From Corticibacter populi (GTDB taxonomy: Bacteria; Pseudomonadota; Gammaproteobacteria; Burkholderiales; Burkholderiaceae_C), in NCBI RefSeq assembly GCF_004217315.1, contig NZ_SGWR01000002.1, forward strand, positions 860,414 to 924,413: 64,000 nt of DNA, read 5' to 3'. Below, one piece after another: positions 24,352 to 33,513 of this stretch (position 1 is its first letter; each line of letters starts with the position of its first letter). Under the pieces are notes generated by a model. That model saw nothing but the letters and a program-made list of their open reading frames with translations, searched no databases and was not told where the DNA came from. The translations under genes and the position numbers were made by a program.

Positions 24352-24653
24352 CGGGCCATCTTTCAGAAAATTCAGAAGGTGCGGAGTCTATGGAGCGCAT
24401 ATTTCAGTTATTTGATGATGCATCCCGTGAAATATCTGGTTTCATTTCTTGTGTCCGGCTTGTAGAAAACAAGGAGCTCCCTGACTCTGGTTCTGGCTCT
24501 CGCCCTGCGGGCGCTCATGAAAAGCTGCGAACGCCCATGGGGGCGAATGAAAGCGCGTGCCCCCGCGACGGCCGGGGACCGCGGCCATGTCATGTCCATG
24601 ACACATTGGCTGCCTAGATTCGGTGTTTTCATTCCACGCCATGACCTGACTCC
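24352..24653. other. Divergent intergenic region between phosphodiesterase and phnD-like genes
   Basis: These 300 bp carry the promoters of two divergent phosphorus-related genes. The left 90 bp, next to the phosphodiesterase start, are relatively AT-rich. The right half holds the palindrome at 24588-24603. GCCCTGCGGGC (24503-24513) is a small hairpin. No direct-repeat Pho box was found and no gene is supported. Confidence 0.45.
24588..24603. promoter_or_regulatory. Palindrome, candidate operator upstream of the phn genes
   Basis: TGTCATG (24588-24594) and CATGACA (24597-24603) are exact inverted repeats separated by TC, 51 bp before the phnD-like ATG. TGTCAT resembles a PhoB half-site, but PhoB boxes are direct repeats, so a different dimeric regulator is more likely. 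Confidence 0.45.
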
Positions 24654-25631
24654 ATGAAAGCACCGACCCTCACCACGTTCACCGCACTGGGCCGCGCGAT
24701 CGCCTGCTTCGCCGGCGCACTGGCCCTGGCATCGACCGCCCAGGCTCTCGACCCTCGCTATACCGATGCCAATGGCGACCTGGTGGCCGATGCGCCCACC
24801 GACGCGGCACAATGGATCGACCCGGCCACCATCGTTTTCGCCTACACGCCCGTCGAGGATCCCGCCGTGTATGCCAAGGTCTGGGATGGCTTTCTGCAAC
24901 ATCTTGCGCAGGTGACGGGCAAGAAGGTCCAGTTCTTCCCGGTCCAGTCCAATGCGGCGCAGCTCGAGGCGATGCGCGCGGGCCGCCTGCACGTCGCGGG
25001 CTTCAATACCGGCTCCAATCCGCTGGCGGTCAATTGCGCCGGGTTCGTGCCGTTTGCGATGATGGCTTCCAAGGACGGCCGCTATGGCTACGAGATGGAA
25101 ATCATCACCTACCCGGGCAGCGGCATCGACAAGGTCGAGGACATCCGCGGCAAGCAGCTCGCCTTCACCTCCGAGACCTCCAACTCCGGCTACAAGGCCC
25201 CATCGGCACTGCTCTCCAACGAATTCAAGATGGAGGCCGGCAAGGACTACACGCCGGTGTTCTCCGGCAAGCACGACAACTCGATCCTGGGCGTGGCCAA
25301 CAAGGACTACCCGGCCGCCGCGGTGGCCAACTCGGTGCTGCAGCGCATGGAAGGCCGCGGCGTGGTCAAGCCCGAGCAGCTGAGCACCATCTACAAGTCG
25401 CAGACCTTCCCGACCACCGGCTACGGCTACGTCTACAACCTCAAGCCCGAGCTGGCCGACAAGGTCCGGCAAGCCTTCTTCAGCTTCGACTGGGAAGGCT
25501 CGGCCCTCGCGGAGGAATTCAACAAGAGCGAGCCGCCGCAGGAGAAGTTCATCCCGATCGAGTACAAGGAACACTGGCAAGTGGTGCGCGACATCGACGC
25601 GGCAGTGGGCGTGAAGTACACCTGCCAGTGA
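24654..25631 (+). CDS. phnD: Phosphonate/phosphite ABC transporter substrate-binding protein (PhnD-like)
   Basis: This periplasmic binding protein of 325 residues has a signal peptide (hydrophobic [15 protein letters not shown]). The PhnD family pattern is present: [60 protein letters not shown] and [19 protein letters not shown]. Such proteins bind phosphonates, phosphite or phosphate analogues. The exact ligand cannot be read from sequence, and no C-P lyase or phosphite dehydrogenase gene is present here to help. It is first in a four-gene operon with the ATPase and two permeases. Confidence 0.9.
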   Translation: MKAPTLTTFTALGRAIACFAGALALASTAQALDPRYTDANGDLVADAPTDAAQWIDPATIVFAYTPVEDPAVYAKVWDGFLQHLAQVTGKKVQFFPVQSNAAQLEAMRAGRLHVAGFNTGSNPLAVNCAGFVPFAMMASKDGRYGYEMEIITYPGSGIDKVEDIRGKQLAFTSETSNSGYKAPSALLSNEFKMEAGKDYTPVFSGKHDNSILGVANKDYPAAAVANSVLQRMEGRGVVKPEQLSTIYKSQTFPTTGYGYVYNLKPELADKVRQAFFSFDWEGSALAEEFNKSEPPQEKFIPIEYKEHWQVVRDIDAAVGVKYTCQ

Positions 25632-25654
25632 GCGCCGGGACCGCGAGAGACGGC

Positions 25655-26485
25655 ATGCTTGAACTGCAAGGGCTGGAGAAGCGCTATGCGACCGGAGACC
25701 TGGCGCTCAAGGGCGTGTCGCTGCAGCTGGGGGCCGGCGAGGTCGTCGGCCTGATCGGCCCATCGGGCGCGGGCAAGTCGAGCCTGATCCGCTGCATCAA
25801 CCGGCTGGTCGTGCCCAGCGCCGGCAGCGTGGTGTTCGATGGCGTGGACATGGGGCGCCAGAATGCGCGCGGATTGCGCGCGGCACGCCGGCGCATCGGC
25901 ATGATCTTCCAGGAATATGCACTGGTCGAGCGGCTCACCGTCATGGAGAACCTGCTCTCGGGCAGGCTGGGCTACACGGGCTTCTGGGCCAGCTGGTTCC
26001 GGCGCTTCGATGCGCGCGACATCGAGCGCGCCTTCGGCCTGCTCGAACGCGTGGGCCTGGCAGGCATGGAGGACAAGCGCGCCGACGCGCTCTCGGGCGG
26101 CCAGCGCCAGCGCGTGGGCATTGCCCGCGCACTGATGCAGGACCCGCGCCTGCTGCTGGTCGACGAGCCCACCGCCAGCCTCGATCCCAAGACCTCGCGC
26201 CAGGTGATGCGCCTGCTGCTGGAGCTGTGCCAGGAGCGCGGCCTGGCGGCCATCGTCAACATCCACGATGTGGTGCTGGCCACCGAGTACCTGCCCCGCA
26301 TCATCGGGCTGCGCGCCGGCACCGTGGTCTACGACGGTCCGGCCAGCGGCGTGGACCAGCGCGTGCTCACCCATATCTATGGCGATGAGGACTGGAGCGC
26401 CATCACCCGGCAAATCCCCGGCGGCGCTGCGCAGGCCGACGAGACACTGGCGCCGGCCCTCGCGCTGCAGGAAGCCGCCGCATGA
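25655..26485 (+). CDS. phnC: Phosphonate-type ABC transporter ATP-binding protein (PhnC-like)
   Basis: The cytoplasmic ATPase has 276 residues: Walker [10 protein letters not shown] near residue 36, Q-loop [20 protein letters not shown], signature [15 protein letters not shown] and Walker [13 protein letters not shown]. The pattern [14 protein letters not shown] between Q-loop and signature is typical of PhnC. It energises import with the two permeases downstream. Its stop overlaps the next ATG (ATGA). It starts 23 bp after the phnD stop. Confidence 0.92.
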   Translation: MLELQGLEKRYATGDLALKGVSLQLGAGEVVGLIGPSGAGKSSLIRCINRLVVPSAGSVVFDGVDMGRQNARGLRAARRRIGMIFQEYALVERLTVMENLLSGRLGYTGFWASWFRRFDARDIERAFGLLERVGLAGMEDKRADALSGGQRQRVGIARALMQDPRLLLVDEPTASLDPKTSRQVMRLLLELCQERGLAAIVNIHDVVLATEYLPRIIGLRAGTVVYDGPASGVDQRVLTHIYGDEDWSAITRQIPGGAAQADETLAPALALQEAAA

Positions 26486-27282
26486 CGGCTGCGGCGCTGC
26501 GGCGCTGGCGGCGCCCGCCTCTGATCGCCAACCCGCTCTGGCGCTGGGCCCTGATCCTGGGCGCGCTCGCCTACCTGGTGCTGGCGCTGTCCACACTGGA
26601 GATCAACTGGAGCCGCATCAGCGAGGGCTGGGTGCGCGGCTGGCGCTTCATCTCGGCTTTCGCCCACCCGGATTTCTCCTCGCGCTGGGGCGACATCGTC
26701 ACCGGCTTTCGCGAAAGCCTGACCATGACCGTGACCGCCACCGCGCTGGGGGTGGCCCTGAGCATCCCCATCGCGCTGGGCGGCGCCCGCAACCTCGCGC
26801 CGCTGCCGATCTACCTGCTGTGTCGCGGTTTCATCGCCCTCTCACGCACGCTCAACGAAATCATCGTGGCGATCTTCCTGGTGGTGATGTTCGGCTTCGG
26901 CCCGTTCGCCGGCTTTCTGACGCTCACTTTTGCCACCATCGGCTTCATGGCCAAGCTGCTGGCCGAGAGCATCGAGGAGATCGCGGCCAACCAGCTCGAG
27001 GCGCTGCGCGCCACCGGCGCCGGCGTGGCGCAGGTGCTCGACTTCGCCGTGCTGCCCCAGGTGCTGCCCAGGCTGGTGGGCCTGTCGGTCTACCGGCTCG
27101 ACATCAATTTCCGCGAATCGGCCGTCATCGGCATCGTCGGTGCCGGCGGTATTGGCGCCACGCTCAACACCGCCATGGACCGCTATGAATTCGACACGGC
27201 CGCCGCCATCATCCTGGTGATCATCGCCATTGTGCTGGCCTGCGAATACGCGGCCGGATGGATCCGCCGATGGATACAGTGA
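26482..27282 (+). CDS. phnE: Phosphonate-type ABC transporter permease (PhnE-like, first)
   Basis: The inner-membrane permease has 266 residues. The family pattern is evident: [59 protein letters not shown] and an EAA loop [13 protein letters not shown]. It ends with [20 protein letters not shown]. It overlaps phnC by 4 bp and the second permease gene by 13 bp. Two-permease systems of this kind occur for phosphonate and phosphite/hypophosphite import. Confidence 0.9.
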   Translation: MTAAALRRWRRPPLIANPLWRWALILGALAYLVLALSTLEINWSRISEGWVRGWRFISAFAHPDFSSRWGDIVTGFRESLTMTVTATALGVALSIPIALGGARNLAPLPIYLLCRGFIALSRTLNEIIVAIFLVVMFGFGPFAGFLTLTFATIGFMAKLLAESIEEIAANQLEALRATGAGVAQVLDFAVLPQVLPRLVGLSVYRLDINFRESAVIGIVGAGGIGATLNTAMDRYEFDTAAAIILVIIAIVLACEYAAGWIRRWIQ

Positions 27283-28103
27283 ACAGCCGGCATGCGGGGC
27301 CTGCAGTGGCCCCGCAACCCTGGCGCCGGCGCACGCGGCGCCAGGAATGGGCGGTCTTCCTCGGCTGGCTACTGGCCCTGTGCGTGGTGGTCTGGTGCTT
27401 CCGGGTGATGACGCAGGACACCATCTGGGCCTTCGTCTCCGATGCGCCGCGCCAGGTCGCCGACGTGGGCTGGCGCATGCTGCCACCCGACTGGGCCTTC
27501 ATCGGCGAGCTGTGGCTGCCGCTGTGGGATACCTTCAACATCGCCACGCTGGGCACGCTGCTGGGGCTGCTGCTGGCCGTGCCCGTCGCCTTCCTGGCCG
27601 CGCACAACACCACCCCGAGCCGGCTGGTGCTGCGGCCGCTGGCGCTGACGGTCATCGTCGCCTCGCGTTCCATCAACTCGCTGATCTGGGCCCTGCTGCT
27701 GGTGGCCATCGTCGGCCCCGGGGTGTTCGCCGGCATCATCGCCATTGCGCTGCGCTCGATCGGCTTCATCGGCAAGCTGCTGTATGAAGCCATCGAGGAA
27801 ATCGATGCGCGCCAGGTGGAAGCCGTCACGGCCACCGGCGCGACCGGAACCCAGGTCATGGCCTGGGCGGTGGTGCCGCAGATAGCGCCGGCGCTGGCGG
27901 GCATCAGCCTGTTCCGCTGGGACATCAACATCCGCGAATCCACCGTGCTGGGCCTGGTCGGCGCCGGCGGCATCGGCCTCAAGCTCGATGCGGCGCTGGG
28001 CACGCTCGCCTGGCCGAAGGTGACAACGATCCTGCTCGTCATCCTTGCCACCGTGGCGCTCAGCGAATGGGTCACCGCCCGGGTTCGGCAGCGCTTGATC
28101 TAG
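27270..28103 (+). CDS. phnE: Phosphonate-type ABC transporter permease (PhnE-like, second)
   Basis: The inner-membrane permease has 277 residues and is a clear paralogue of the preceding one: TFNIATLGTLLGLLLAVPVA, ASRSINSLIWALLLVAIVGP, KLLYEAIEEIDARQVEAV, IRESTVLGLVGAGGIGLKLD. ATG 27270 is chosen because GGATGGA lies 7-13 bases upstream; ATG 27258 in the same frame adds four residues and is possible. It is last in the phnDCE1E2 unit. Confidence 0.9.
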   Translation: MDTVNSRHAGPAVAPQPWRRRTRRQEWAVFLGWLLALCVVVWCFRVMTQDTIWAFVSDAPRQVADVGWRMLPPDWAFIGELWLPLWDTFNIATLGTLLGLLLAVPVAFLAAHNTTPSRLVLRPLALTVIVASRSINSLIWALLLVAIVGPGVFAGIIAIALRSIGFIGKLLYEAIEEIDARQVEAVTATGATGTQVMAWAVVPQIAPALAGISLFRWDINIRESTVLGLVGAGGIGLKLDAALGTLAWPKVTTILLVILATVALSEWVTARVRQRLI

Positions 28104-28125
28104 GGCGTTGCCGCACAAGCCGCCG

Positions 28126-28145
28126 TCGATAGACCCTTCTATCGA
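28126..28145. promoter_or_regulatory. Inverted repeat between the phn operon and the MetQ-like gene
   Basis: TCGATAGA (28126-28133) and TCTATCGA (28138-28145) are exact inverted repeats around CCCT, 23 bp after the last phn stop and 155 bp before the next start. It could be an operator for the MetQ-like gene or a weak stem for the phn transcript. No T-run follows. Confidence 0.4.
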
Positions 28146-28299
28146 ACGGGCGGCAGGCATTGGCAACACGAAAGGCGGCACAATCGCCGGTACCGCCATG
28201 CCGCCAGTGCATCTTCCCGGCCAGGCCGGTGCATGGCATTGCGCCCGATATTGCGGCGCCCTTCCGGCGGTCCGTTCCGTGAATTTTCAGGTGATTTCC

Positions 28300-29118
28300 A
28301 TGCTGTTATCGACAAAACCGATCCACATGACGCTGCTTTCCATCGCTTTTTGCGGGCAGATGCTGTTCAGCAGCGCTCAGGCGGCCGAGCCGCCATTGCG
28401 CGTGGGTGTCATCCCGGTCGTGGCCAACGAGGCGACGGAACTGGCCATCGCCAAGGCCCGCGAGCAAGGGCTGGAGGTGGAACTGGTGGAGTTCAGCGAC
28501 TGGGTGGTGCCCAACACGGCGGTGGTTGATGGCGCGGTGGATGTGAACTTCTTCCAGCATCAGCCCTTCCTGGAGCAGTTCAACCGCAACCAGGGCGCCA
28601 ATCTCGTGCCCATTGCCTACGGCTACTCGACCACCATGGGCATCTACTCGAAGAAGCTGCACAAGGGTGAAGCCCTTCCGGACGGCGCGACGGTGGCGAT
28701 TCCGTCCGATCCGGTCAACACCGCCCGGGCGCTGCTGCTGCTGCAATCGGCGCAGCTCATCACGCTCAAGGCCGGCGTGACCTCGACGGCCACGCTCGAT
28801 GACATCACCGCCAACCCGAAACGCATCCGCATCGTGCAGATCGACGGCGCGCACTCGGCCCGCTCGTTCGACGACGTGACCGCCTCGGTGACCTATGCCA
28901 CCTTCGCCAAGCAGGCCGGCATTGCCGAGACCGATGGCCTGCTCTACGACAACACCGACCCCGAGAACGTGCGACGCTATGCGATCCGCTGGGTCACCCT
29001 GCCCGAACGGGCCGATGACCCGCGCATTCGCCAGTTCATCGAGATCTACCAGCAGACGCCCGAGGTCAAGCAGATCCTGCGCAGGCTCTACGGCGAACTG
29101 ATCGATTTTCCTTGGTGA
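28300..29118 (+). CDS. MetQ/NlpA-family substrate-binding protein (orphan)
   Basis: The exported binding protein has 272 residues with a Sec signal peptide (LLSIAFCGQMLFSSAQA, cleavage near residue 27). No lipobox is seen, unlike E. coli MetQ. The NLPA family pattern is clear: LRVGVIPVVANEATELAIAK, FSDWVVPNTAVVDGAVDVNF, FQHQPFLEQF and YSKKLHKGEALPDGATVAIP. Such proteins bind methionine or related compounds for a MetNI importer, but no metN or metI gene is adjacent. ATG 28300 is chosen because it starts the signal peptide and has CAGGTG upstream. Confidence 0.85.
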   Translation: MLLSTKPIHMTLLSIAFCGQMLFSSAQAAEPPLRVGVIPVVANEATELAIAKAREQGLEVELVEFSDWVVPNTAVVDGAVDVNFFQHQPFLEQFNRNQGANLVPIAYGYSTTMGIYSKKLHKGEALPDGATVAIPSDPVNTARALLLLQSAQLITLKAGVTSTATLDDITANPKRIRIVQIDGAHSARSFDDVTASVTYATFAKQAGIAETDGLLYDNTDPENVRRYAIRWVTLPERADDPRIRQFIEIYQQTPEVKQILRRLYGELIDFPW

Positions 29119-29183
29119 GTGCCCGGCTTTTCTGGGCAGGCAAACTGCACCAACCCAGGCGGCAACAGAAGCAATACCCACCA

Positions 29184-29211
29184 TGAAAAATGCCTGCACA
29201 AGGCAGGCATT
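29184..29211 (-). terminator. Rho-independent terminator of the TonB receptor gene
   Basis: AATGCCTGC (29189-29197) pairs with GCAGGCATT (29203-29211) around a five-base loop. On the - strand the stem is followed by a short T-run (ATTTTTC), and it lies 24 bp after the receptor stop codon. Confidence 0.75.
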
Positions 29212-29234
29212 CAGCAGGGCTTCACGCGACCCGA

Positions 29235-31364
29235 TCAAAAATCATACGTCGCGGATATCCAGAGTCTGCGACCTTCCTCATGCGTGTTGTAGAGAGAGGT
29301 GTACGCTGTATTGCCGTTGCTGTTGGTATAAGAGCCATACTCCAGGAAGTCCTTATCAAGCAGGTTGTAGATGGCGGCATTGATGCGGAAGGCCTTATTG
29401 ATCTGGTAGCTGCCACCGATGTTCAGTACGGTCGCGGCCTTCAAGTCGCCAAGCTGGGCACGGGCCACGGTGTCACTGCGCAGACGTTCACCACGATAGG
29501 TCAGACCAGCCCAGCTGCTGAACTGGTTGTTGATTTTCCAGTGCAGTTTCGCATTGAACATATGCTTGGGCGTATTGACCAGTTGCGCGCCTGTGGTCTT
29601 GTTCTTGCTGCGTGTGAAGGTGTAATTGGCAGTCGCATAAAGGTCTTGGCTGACCGGAATGCGGCTGTTCAATTCAACCCCCTTGGTCTCGGCCTTGTCC
29701 ACGTTGGCCTTTTGGCTGTAGGTATCCACGGAAGGGAAATTGCCATAGTCCACACATCCCGGACGATTTGGCTGGCCGTTCCAACTGCAGTTTTCCACCG
29801 AGTTCCCGGAGGTGATCTTGTCTTTGAACTTGTTCAAGAACACGGTACCACCAATATTGAAGCCTTGCAGGTCGTCGAACTGGGCACCGAATTCGAAGTT
29901 CGTGCTCTTCTCCGGCTTCAGGCCCGGTGTACCGATCAATGGAATGGTTCCCTGACCACTCCAGCCGTTGATGCCATCCACGAGGTCATTGAGGTTGGGT
30001 GTCTTGAAGCCGCCACTGACACCACCCTTGAGCGTCAGGTTGGGGGTGGTTTCCCAAACGGCATAGACACGCGGACTGATATGGCTGCCGAAGGCGCTGT
30101 GATGATCATAGCGGGCCCCCAGCGTGACGGCCAGCGATTCGGTCAGACTCCACTCATCCTCGCCAAACAGCGCCCACTGGGTGTGCTTGAAGGGATCAGA
30201 GTCGGCTGCACCGTCAATCATCTTGGCGCGCCAGTACTGCGCTCCGACCGACAGCAAGTTGGCCTCGCCGAGCGTTGTGATCAGCTTGGTATCGAGAATG
30301 GTGTTCTCGCCTTCGATGGTGCGAGGATCACCGGCTCTTGCCGTGCTGGTGTCGTTAGGCAATGTGCGACCGATATTCTGGGTCTTGTTGTGCGTCAAGG
30401 CACTCTCAAGACGGCCGAAACTGAAGTTGCCGTTATGGGCGAGAACGATTTGATTGCGTTCGAACTTGAGCTTTTCCTCGTAGCCCCGCACGCCGATGGT
30501 GCCCAACTGGCCCTCGCTGTTGTCATAGCTCTGGCGAGCAATGTCGGCGTCCAGATAGATTTCGTTCTGCTTGTTGGGGGTCAGTGTCAAGCGCGTGCCC
30601 AGCGTATGAATATCGGCTTTCACCGGACTGGGGCCACGGGTGCTGATGGTGGAGCTTCCAGCATCGCCAGTAGCCTCCAGCAGGGACTCCTCACGGTGTT
30701 TGGTGCTGGCTCGGACCTGAATGCCCAGCAAATCCTGCTGAATGGGAGCACTCAGGTAAAGGTTGCCGCCATAGAGATTGCCCCGGTCGCTGTTTTCCTG
30801 GATGGTCGCATCGACGGATACGCTGCCTGTCAGCCGATCGGAGACCTTGCGGGTGATGATGTTGATCACGCCTCCCATGGCATCCGAGCCGTAGAGGGTG
30901 GACATGGGGCCTCGGATAACCTCGATGCGTTCGATGGCAGCCACCGGCGGCAGAAAAGCGGCGGAGTAGCCCTCGAAGCCGTTGGGACCCAACGCTCCTG
31001 CGGCCCCTTGCCGCTTGCCGTCCACCAGGATCAGCGTGTAATCCTGCCCCATGCCGCGAATGCTGATATTGGGGTTGCCCATCTTGTCGACACTCGTGCC
31101 CACATCCACACCTTCGACTTCCGAGAGGGCTTCTGCAAGAGTCGTGGTACGGTTGTTCTCAAGCTGCTCACGAGTTACCACCGTGATGCTGGCTGGTGCC
31201 TTTTTGATTTCCTGCTCGAAACCGGAGGCGGAAACCACCACCTCACTCAGTGCTTTGGCTTCTTCTGGGGCGCTGGTCTGCGCGACTGCAGTGCTTGCGG
31301 CGCACAACAGCGCCGCAGAAAGGGCAATCGGGGTTTGGTTCAGGGCGAAAGGTTTGCGCGGCAT
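29235..31364 (-). CDS. TonB-dependent siderophore receptor (FepA/BfeA-like)
   Basis: This outer-membrane receptor of 709 residues has a signal peptide (LSAALLCAASTAVA). A TonB-box region comes next (EVVVSASGFEQEI), then a plug domain (about 55-165: ISIRGMGQDYTLILVDGKRQ, IERIEVIRGPMSTLYGSDAM, GGVINIITRKV). A beta-barrel follows, ending in Phe (WISATYDF). It should import a ferric siderophore, most likely of the catecholate group by resemblance. The base composition looks less GC-rich than its neighbours, which may indicate transfer. ATG 31364 has GGAG about seven bases upstream. It has its own terminator and is a single-gene unit. Confidence 0.9.
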   Translation of the reverse strand: MPRKPFALNQTPIALSAALLCAASTAVAQTSAPEEAKALSEVVVSASGFEQEIKKAPASITVVTREQLENNRTTTLAEALSEVEGVDVGTSVDKMGNPNISIRGMGQDYTLILVDGKRQGAAGALGPNGFEGYSAAFLPPVAAIERIEVIRGPMSTLYGSDAMGGVINIITRKVSDRLTGSVSVDATIQENSDRGNLYGGNLYLSAPIQQDLLGIQVRASTKHREESLLEATGDAGSSTISTRGPSPVKADIHTLGTRLTLTPNKQNEIYLDADIARQSYDNSEGQLGTIGVRGYEEKLKFERNQIVLAHNGNFSFGRLESALTHNKTQNIGRTLPNDTSTARAGDPRTIEGENTILDTKLITTLGEANLLSVGAQYWRAKMIDGAADSDPFKHTQWALFGEDEWSLTESLAVTLGARYDHHSAFGSHISPRVYAVWETTPNLTLKGGVSGGFKTPNLNDLVDGINGWSGQGTIPLIGTPGLKPEKSTNFEFGAQFDDLQGFNIGGTVFLNKFKDKITSGNSVENCSWNGQPNRPGCVDYGNFPSVDTYSQKANVDKAETKGVELNSRIPVSQDLYATANYTFTRSKNKTTGAQLVNTPKHMFNAKLHWKINNQFSSWAGLTYRGERLRSDTVARAQLGDLKAATVLNIGGSYQINKAFRINAAIYNLLDKDFLEYGSYTNSNGNTAYTSLYNTHEEGRRLWISATYDF

Positions 31365-31467
31365 CTTGGCTCCGTGTGTTCATCTGCACGGTTTGTGCAG
31401 ATATCGTCCTCAAATGGTGGGGAAACCCCACGAAAGCCTGCATTGTGAAAAAATCATGACGGTAACG

Positions 31468-31490
31468 CAAACCATTATTATTTGTTTGGC
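31468..31490 (-). promoter_or_regulatory. Possible Fur-like site upstream of the TonB receptor
   Basis: On the - strand AAATAATAATGG followed by TTTGCG resembles one half of a Fur box (GATAATGATAATCATTATC), with only about 10 of 19 matches. It lies about 105-125 bp before the receptor start. Iron control is expected for such receptors, but the site itself is weak. Confidence 0.3.
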
Positions 31491-31609
31491 GGTTTCCGTT
31501 ACGTTTATGCAACAGATCGTGTCCGGGGTGGTGGAACCGCAGCAACCGTGCCGCTTCGTTGTTCCGTAGGGCCAGGCATGGACCCGCCGCCTTGCACCGA
31601 TAATGCGGC

Positions 31610-32587
31610 ATGCAGCGAGAGTTACTGGAGAAGTACCAACTGGTGGTCTATTTGCTGGCCATCGGCACTGGCCTGTCGGCAGGGCTCATCTGGCCGGCAG
31701 GGGCAGGACTGCTTGAAGCCCTGCTCTGGCCCGTGCTGGCCGTGTTGCTGTTCGCGACCTTCGCGCAAACGCCCTTGACGCGGCTGCGCGCCGCGCTGTT
31801 CGACAGGGTCTTCCTCGGTTGCGCCCTGTTCGGCAACTTCGTCGCGGTGCCGCTGCTGGTATGGCTGCTGCTGCCACTGGCCGGCGATGACATGGCGCTG
31901 CATCTGGGCGTGGCGCTGGTGCTGCTGGTGCCTTGCACCGACTGGTTCATCACCTTCACCCAACTGGCAGGCGGAGACGTGCGCCGGGCCATTGCCTTCA
32001 CGCCGCTGAGCCTGGTACTGCAGGTGCTGCTGCTGCCGCTTTACCTGTGGTTGTTCTTCGGCAACCAGTTCAGCATTTCGCTGATAAGTCCGCAATTGCT
32101 GCGGGCGTTTGCGCTGCTGATCGTGTTGCCGATGGCCCTGGCGTATGCCTTGCAGCGCTGGTGGCCGCAACGCCCCGGACACCCCCACCCGGCGACGGTG
32201 CTGGCCTGGCTGCCGGTGCCCCTGCTGGCGCTGGTGGTGGGGCTGATTGCTGCGGCCCAGGCGACGGTGGTGCTGCAGGCACTACCGGTTCTGCTGGGTC
32301 TGCTGCCGGTATTCGTGGCATTCCTGGTTATGGCCCTGCTGTGTGCCTGGGGCCTGGCGCGGACCTGCAAGCTGCCGGCTGCTTCGGGCCGAACGCTGAT
32401 GTTCAGCCTGGGGACGCGCAATTCGTTCGTGGTGCTGCCATTGGCCCTGACCTTGGGGCCGGAGCTGGCGCTGGTCAGCACGGTGGTGGTGCTGCAGTCG
32501 CTGGTCGAATTGCTGGGGCTGGTGGCCTATCTGTGGTTGGCGCCACGGCTGTTTCCGCAAGCGCCGGCGGCCCATGGAGCGGTCTGA
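31610..32587 (+). CDS. BASS/ACR3-superfamily transporter (arsenite efflux-like)
   Basis: This membrane protein of 325 residues has about ten hydrophobic segments (for example [19 protein letters not shown] and [20 protein letters not shown]). The motif [20 protein letters not shown] and the late [16 protein letters not shown] place it in the bile acid:sodium symporter/arsenical resistance superfamily. The Cys in VPCTDW is the position conserved in ACR3-type arsenite exporters. No arsR or arsC is nearby, so the substrate is open. It ends two bases before rlmH, so the two are probably co-transcribed. Confidence 0.8.
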   Translation: MQRELLEKYQLVVYLLAIGTGLSAGLIWPAGAGLLEALLWPVLAVLLFATFAQTPLTRLRAALFDRVFLGCALFGNFVAVPLLVWLLLPLAGDDMALHLGVALVLLVPCTDWFITFTQLAGGDVRRAIAFTPLSLVLQVLLLPLYLWLFFGNQFSISLISPQLLRAFALLIVLPMALAYALQRWWPQRPGHPHPATVLAWLPVPLLALVVGLIAAAQATVVLQALPVLLGLLPVFVAFLVMALLCAWGLARTCKLPAASGRTLMFSLGTRNSFVVLPLALTLGPELALVSTVVVLQSLVELLGLVAYLWLAPRLFPQAPAAHGAV

Positions 32588-32589
32588 CG

Positions 32590-33063
32590 ATGCGCAAGCT
32601 CATCATCATCGCCGTGGGACAGAAGGTGCCGGACTGGGCGCAGCATGGCTTCGACGACTATGCCAAGCGCTTTCCCCCCGACATGCGGCTGGAACTGCGC
32701 ACGGTGAAGACCGAACCGCGCTCGGGCGGCAAGACCGCGCAGCAGCTGATGGCGGCGGAGGCCCAGCGCATCGAGGCCTGCATTGCCCGCGATGCGCATG
32801 TGGTGGCGCTCGACGAACGGGGCAAAAACGGCACCACGCTGCAGCTTGCCGAACGCCTGGCCGGTTGGCGCGACCTGGGCAAGGATGTGGTGTTCCTGAT
32901 CGGTGGGCCCGACGGCCTGCTGCCTCAGCTGCGCGCCCGGGCGCATGAAAGCCTGCGCCTGTCGGACCTGACGCTGCCGCATGCGATGGTACGGGTGCTG
33001 CTGGCCGAGCAACTGTACCGCGCCTGGTCGATCCTGAACAACCATCCCTACCACCGGGAGTGA
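32590..33063 (+). CDS. rlmH: 23S rRNA pseudouridine-1915 N3-methyltransferase RlmH
   Basis: The cytoplasmic SPOUT-fold methyltransferase has 157 residues, the usual family length. It methylates pseudouridine 1915 in helix 69 of 23S rRNA using S-adenosylmethionine. Conserved elements are [16 protein letters not shown] at the start, [19 protein letters not shown], the cofactor-binding [11 protein letters not shown], and the C-terminal [18 protein letters not shown] and [10 protein letters not shown]. The usual neighbour rsfS is not seen. The stop TGA is immediately followed by GAACCTGTTTAC, resembling the end of the intergenic repeat. Confidence 0.95.
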   Translation: MRKLIIIAVGQKVPDWAQHGFDDYAKRFPPDMRLELRTVKTEPRSGGKTAQQLMAAEAQRIEACIARDAHVVALDERGKNGTTLQLAERLAGWRDLGKDVVFLIGGPDGLLPQLRARAHESLRLSDLTLPHAMVRVLLAEQLYRAWSILNNHPYHRE

Positions 33064-33075
33064 GAACCTGTTTAC
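33061..33075. repeat. Partial repeat-element end directly at the rlmH stop codon
   Basis: TGAGAACCTGTTTAC matches the first bases of the intergenic element ends (TGAGAACCTGTTCA at about 62.9 kb). The similarity then stops, so this is a remnant or a solo end at best. Confidence 0.4.
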
Positions 33076-33175
33076 CTCACGCGTGCATGCCGTGGGCGGT
33101 TTGGCTGGGCATGGAGCATGGGGCAATGACGGCCCTCCAACGCAACACGATCGCACCATAGCTGTGCAATCACGC

Positions 33176-33194
33176 CAATTGGTCTGACCAATTG
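33176..33194. promoter_or_regulatory. LldR/PdhR-type operator O1 of the lactate operon
   Basis: CAATTGGTCTGACCAATTG is a perfect palindrome with 8-bp arms around CTG. It fits the TGGT-N3-ACCA sites bound by FadR-subfamily GntR regulators such as LldR and PdhR. It lies about 70 bp upstream of the -10 box. The cognate regulator gene (lldR) is in the operon. Confidence 0.8.
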
Positions 33195-33293
33195 AATGAA
33201 AAATTGGCATTCAAACGAAGTTCCTAGGGTTTGTCCCGATCATTTTGGTGCAGAAGGCGTTTCTATAATCGCGGCGCGTAGCGGTTGGCTGCC

Positions 33294-33308
33294 ATTGGTA
33301 TGACCAGA
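33294..33308. promoter_or_regulatory. LldR/PdhR-type operator O2 of the lactate operon
   Basis: ATTGGTATGACCAGA is an imperfect copy of the same operator, with inner TGGT-N3-ACCA intact, about 25 bp downstream of the -10 box. The two sites are about 118 bp apart and flank the promoter, as the O1/O2 pair of E. coli lldPRD does; looping is plausible. Confidence 0.7.
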
Positions 33309-33513
33309 ATGCCGGAGCCGGACCACTGCGAGTTTCCCTGCCGCCAGCCTCCTGTGCCATGTGTCATTGCATGGGGTGCCGGTCAGCTTCGAACCATCGC
33401 CGCCGCTGCCTGCCATGCCGTCCTCGCGTGGCGGGTGTGGTGGCGGCAAGCGGCAGCGGGTTAGCACCCGCTGCCATTCCCTCCTTGTCAAGGAAGATAC
33501 AGGAAGTTAGGCA

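Larger units (their letters stand above)
33076..33513. other. Regulatory intergenic region upstream of lldP
   Basis: About 440 bp hold two LldR-type palindromes (33176 and 33294), a perfect -10 box TATAAT at 33264-33269 between them, and the leader of the lactate operon with ribosome-binding site AGGAAG before 33514. The -35 region (CATTTT at the standard distance) is poor, suggesting activation or a weak basal promoter. No gene is supported. Confidence 0.6.

Noticed and set aside
24588-24603. PhoB box upstream of the phnD-like gene
   Set aside because: TGTCAT half-sites are present but in inverted orientation, whereas PhoB boxes are direct repeats 11 bp apart. Kept only as a palindrome of unknown use.
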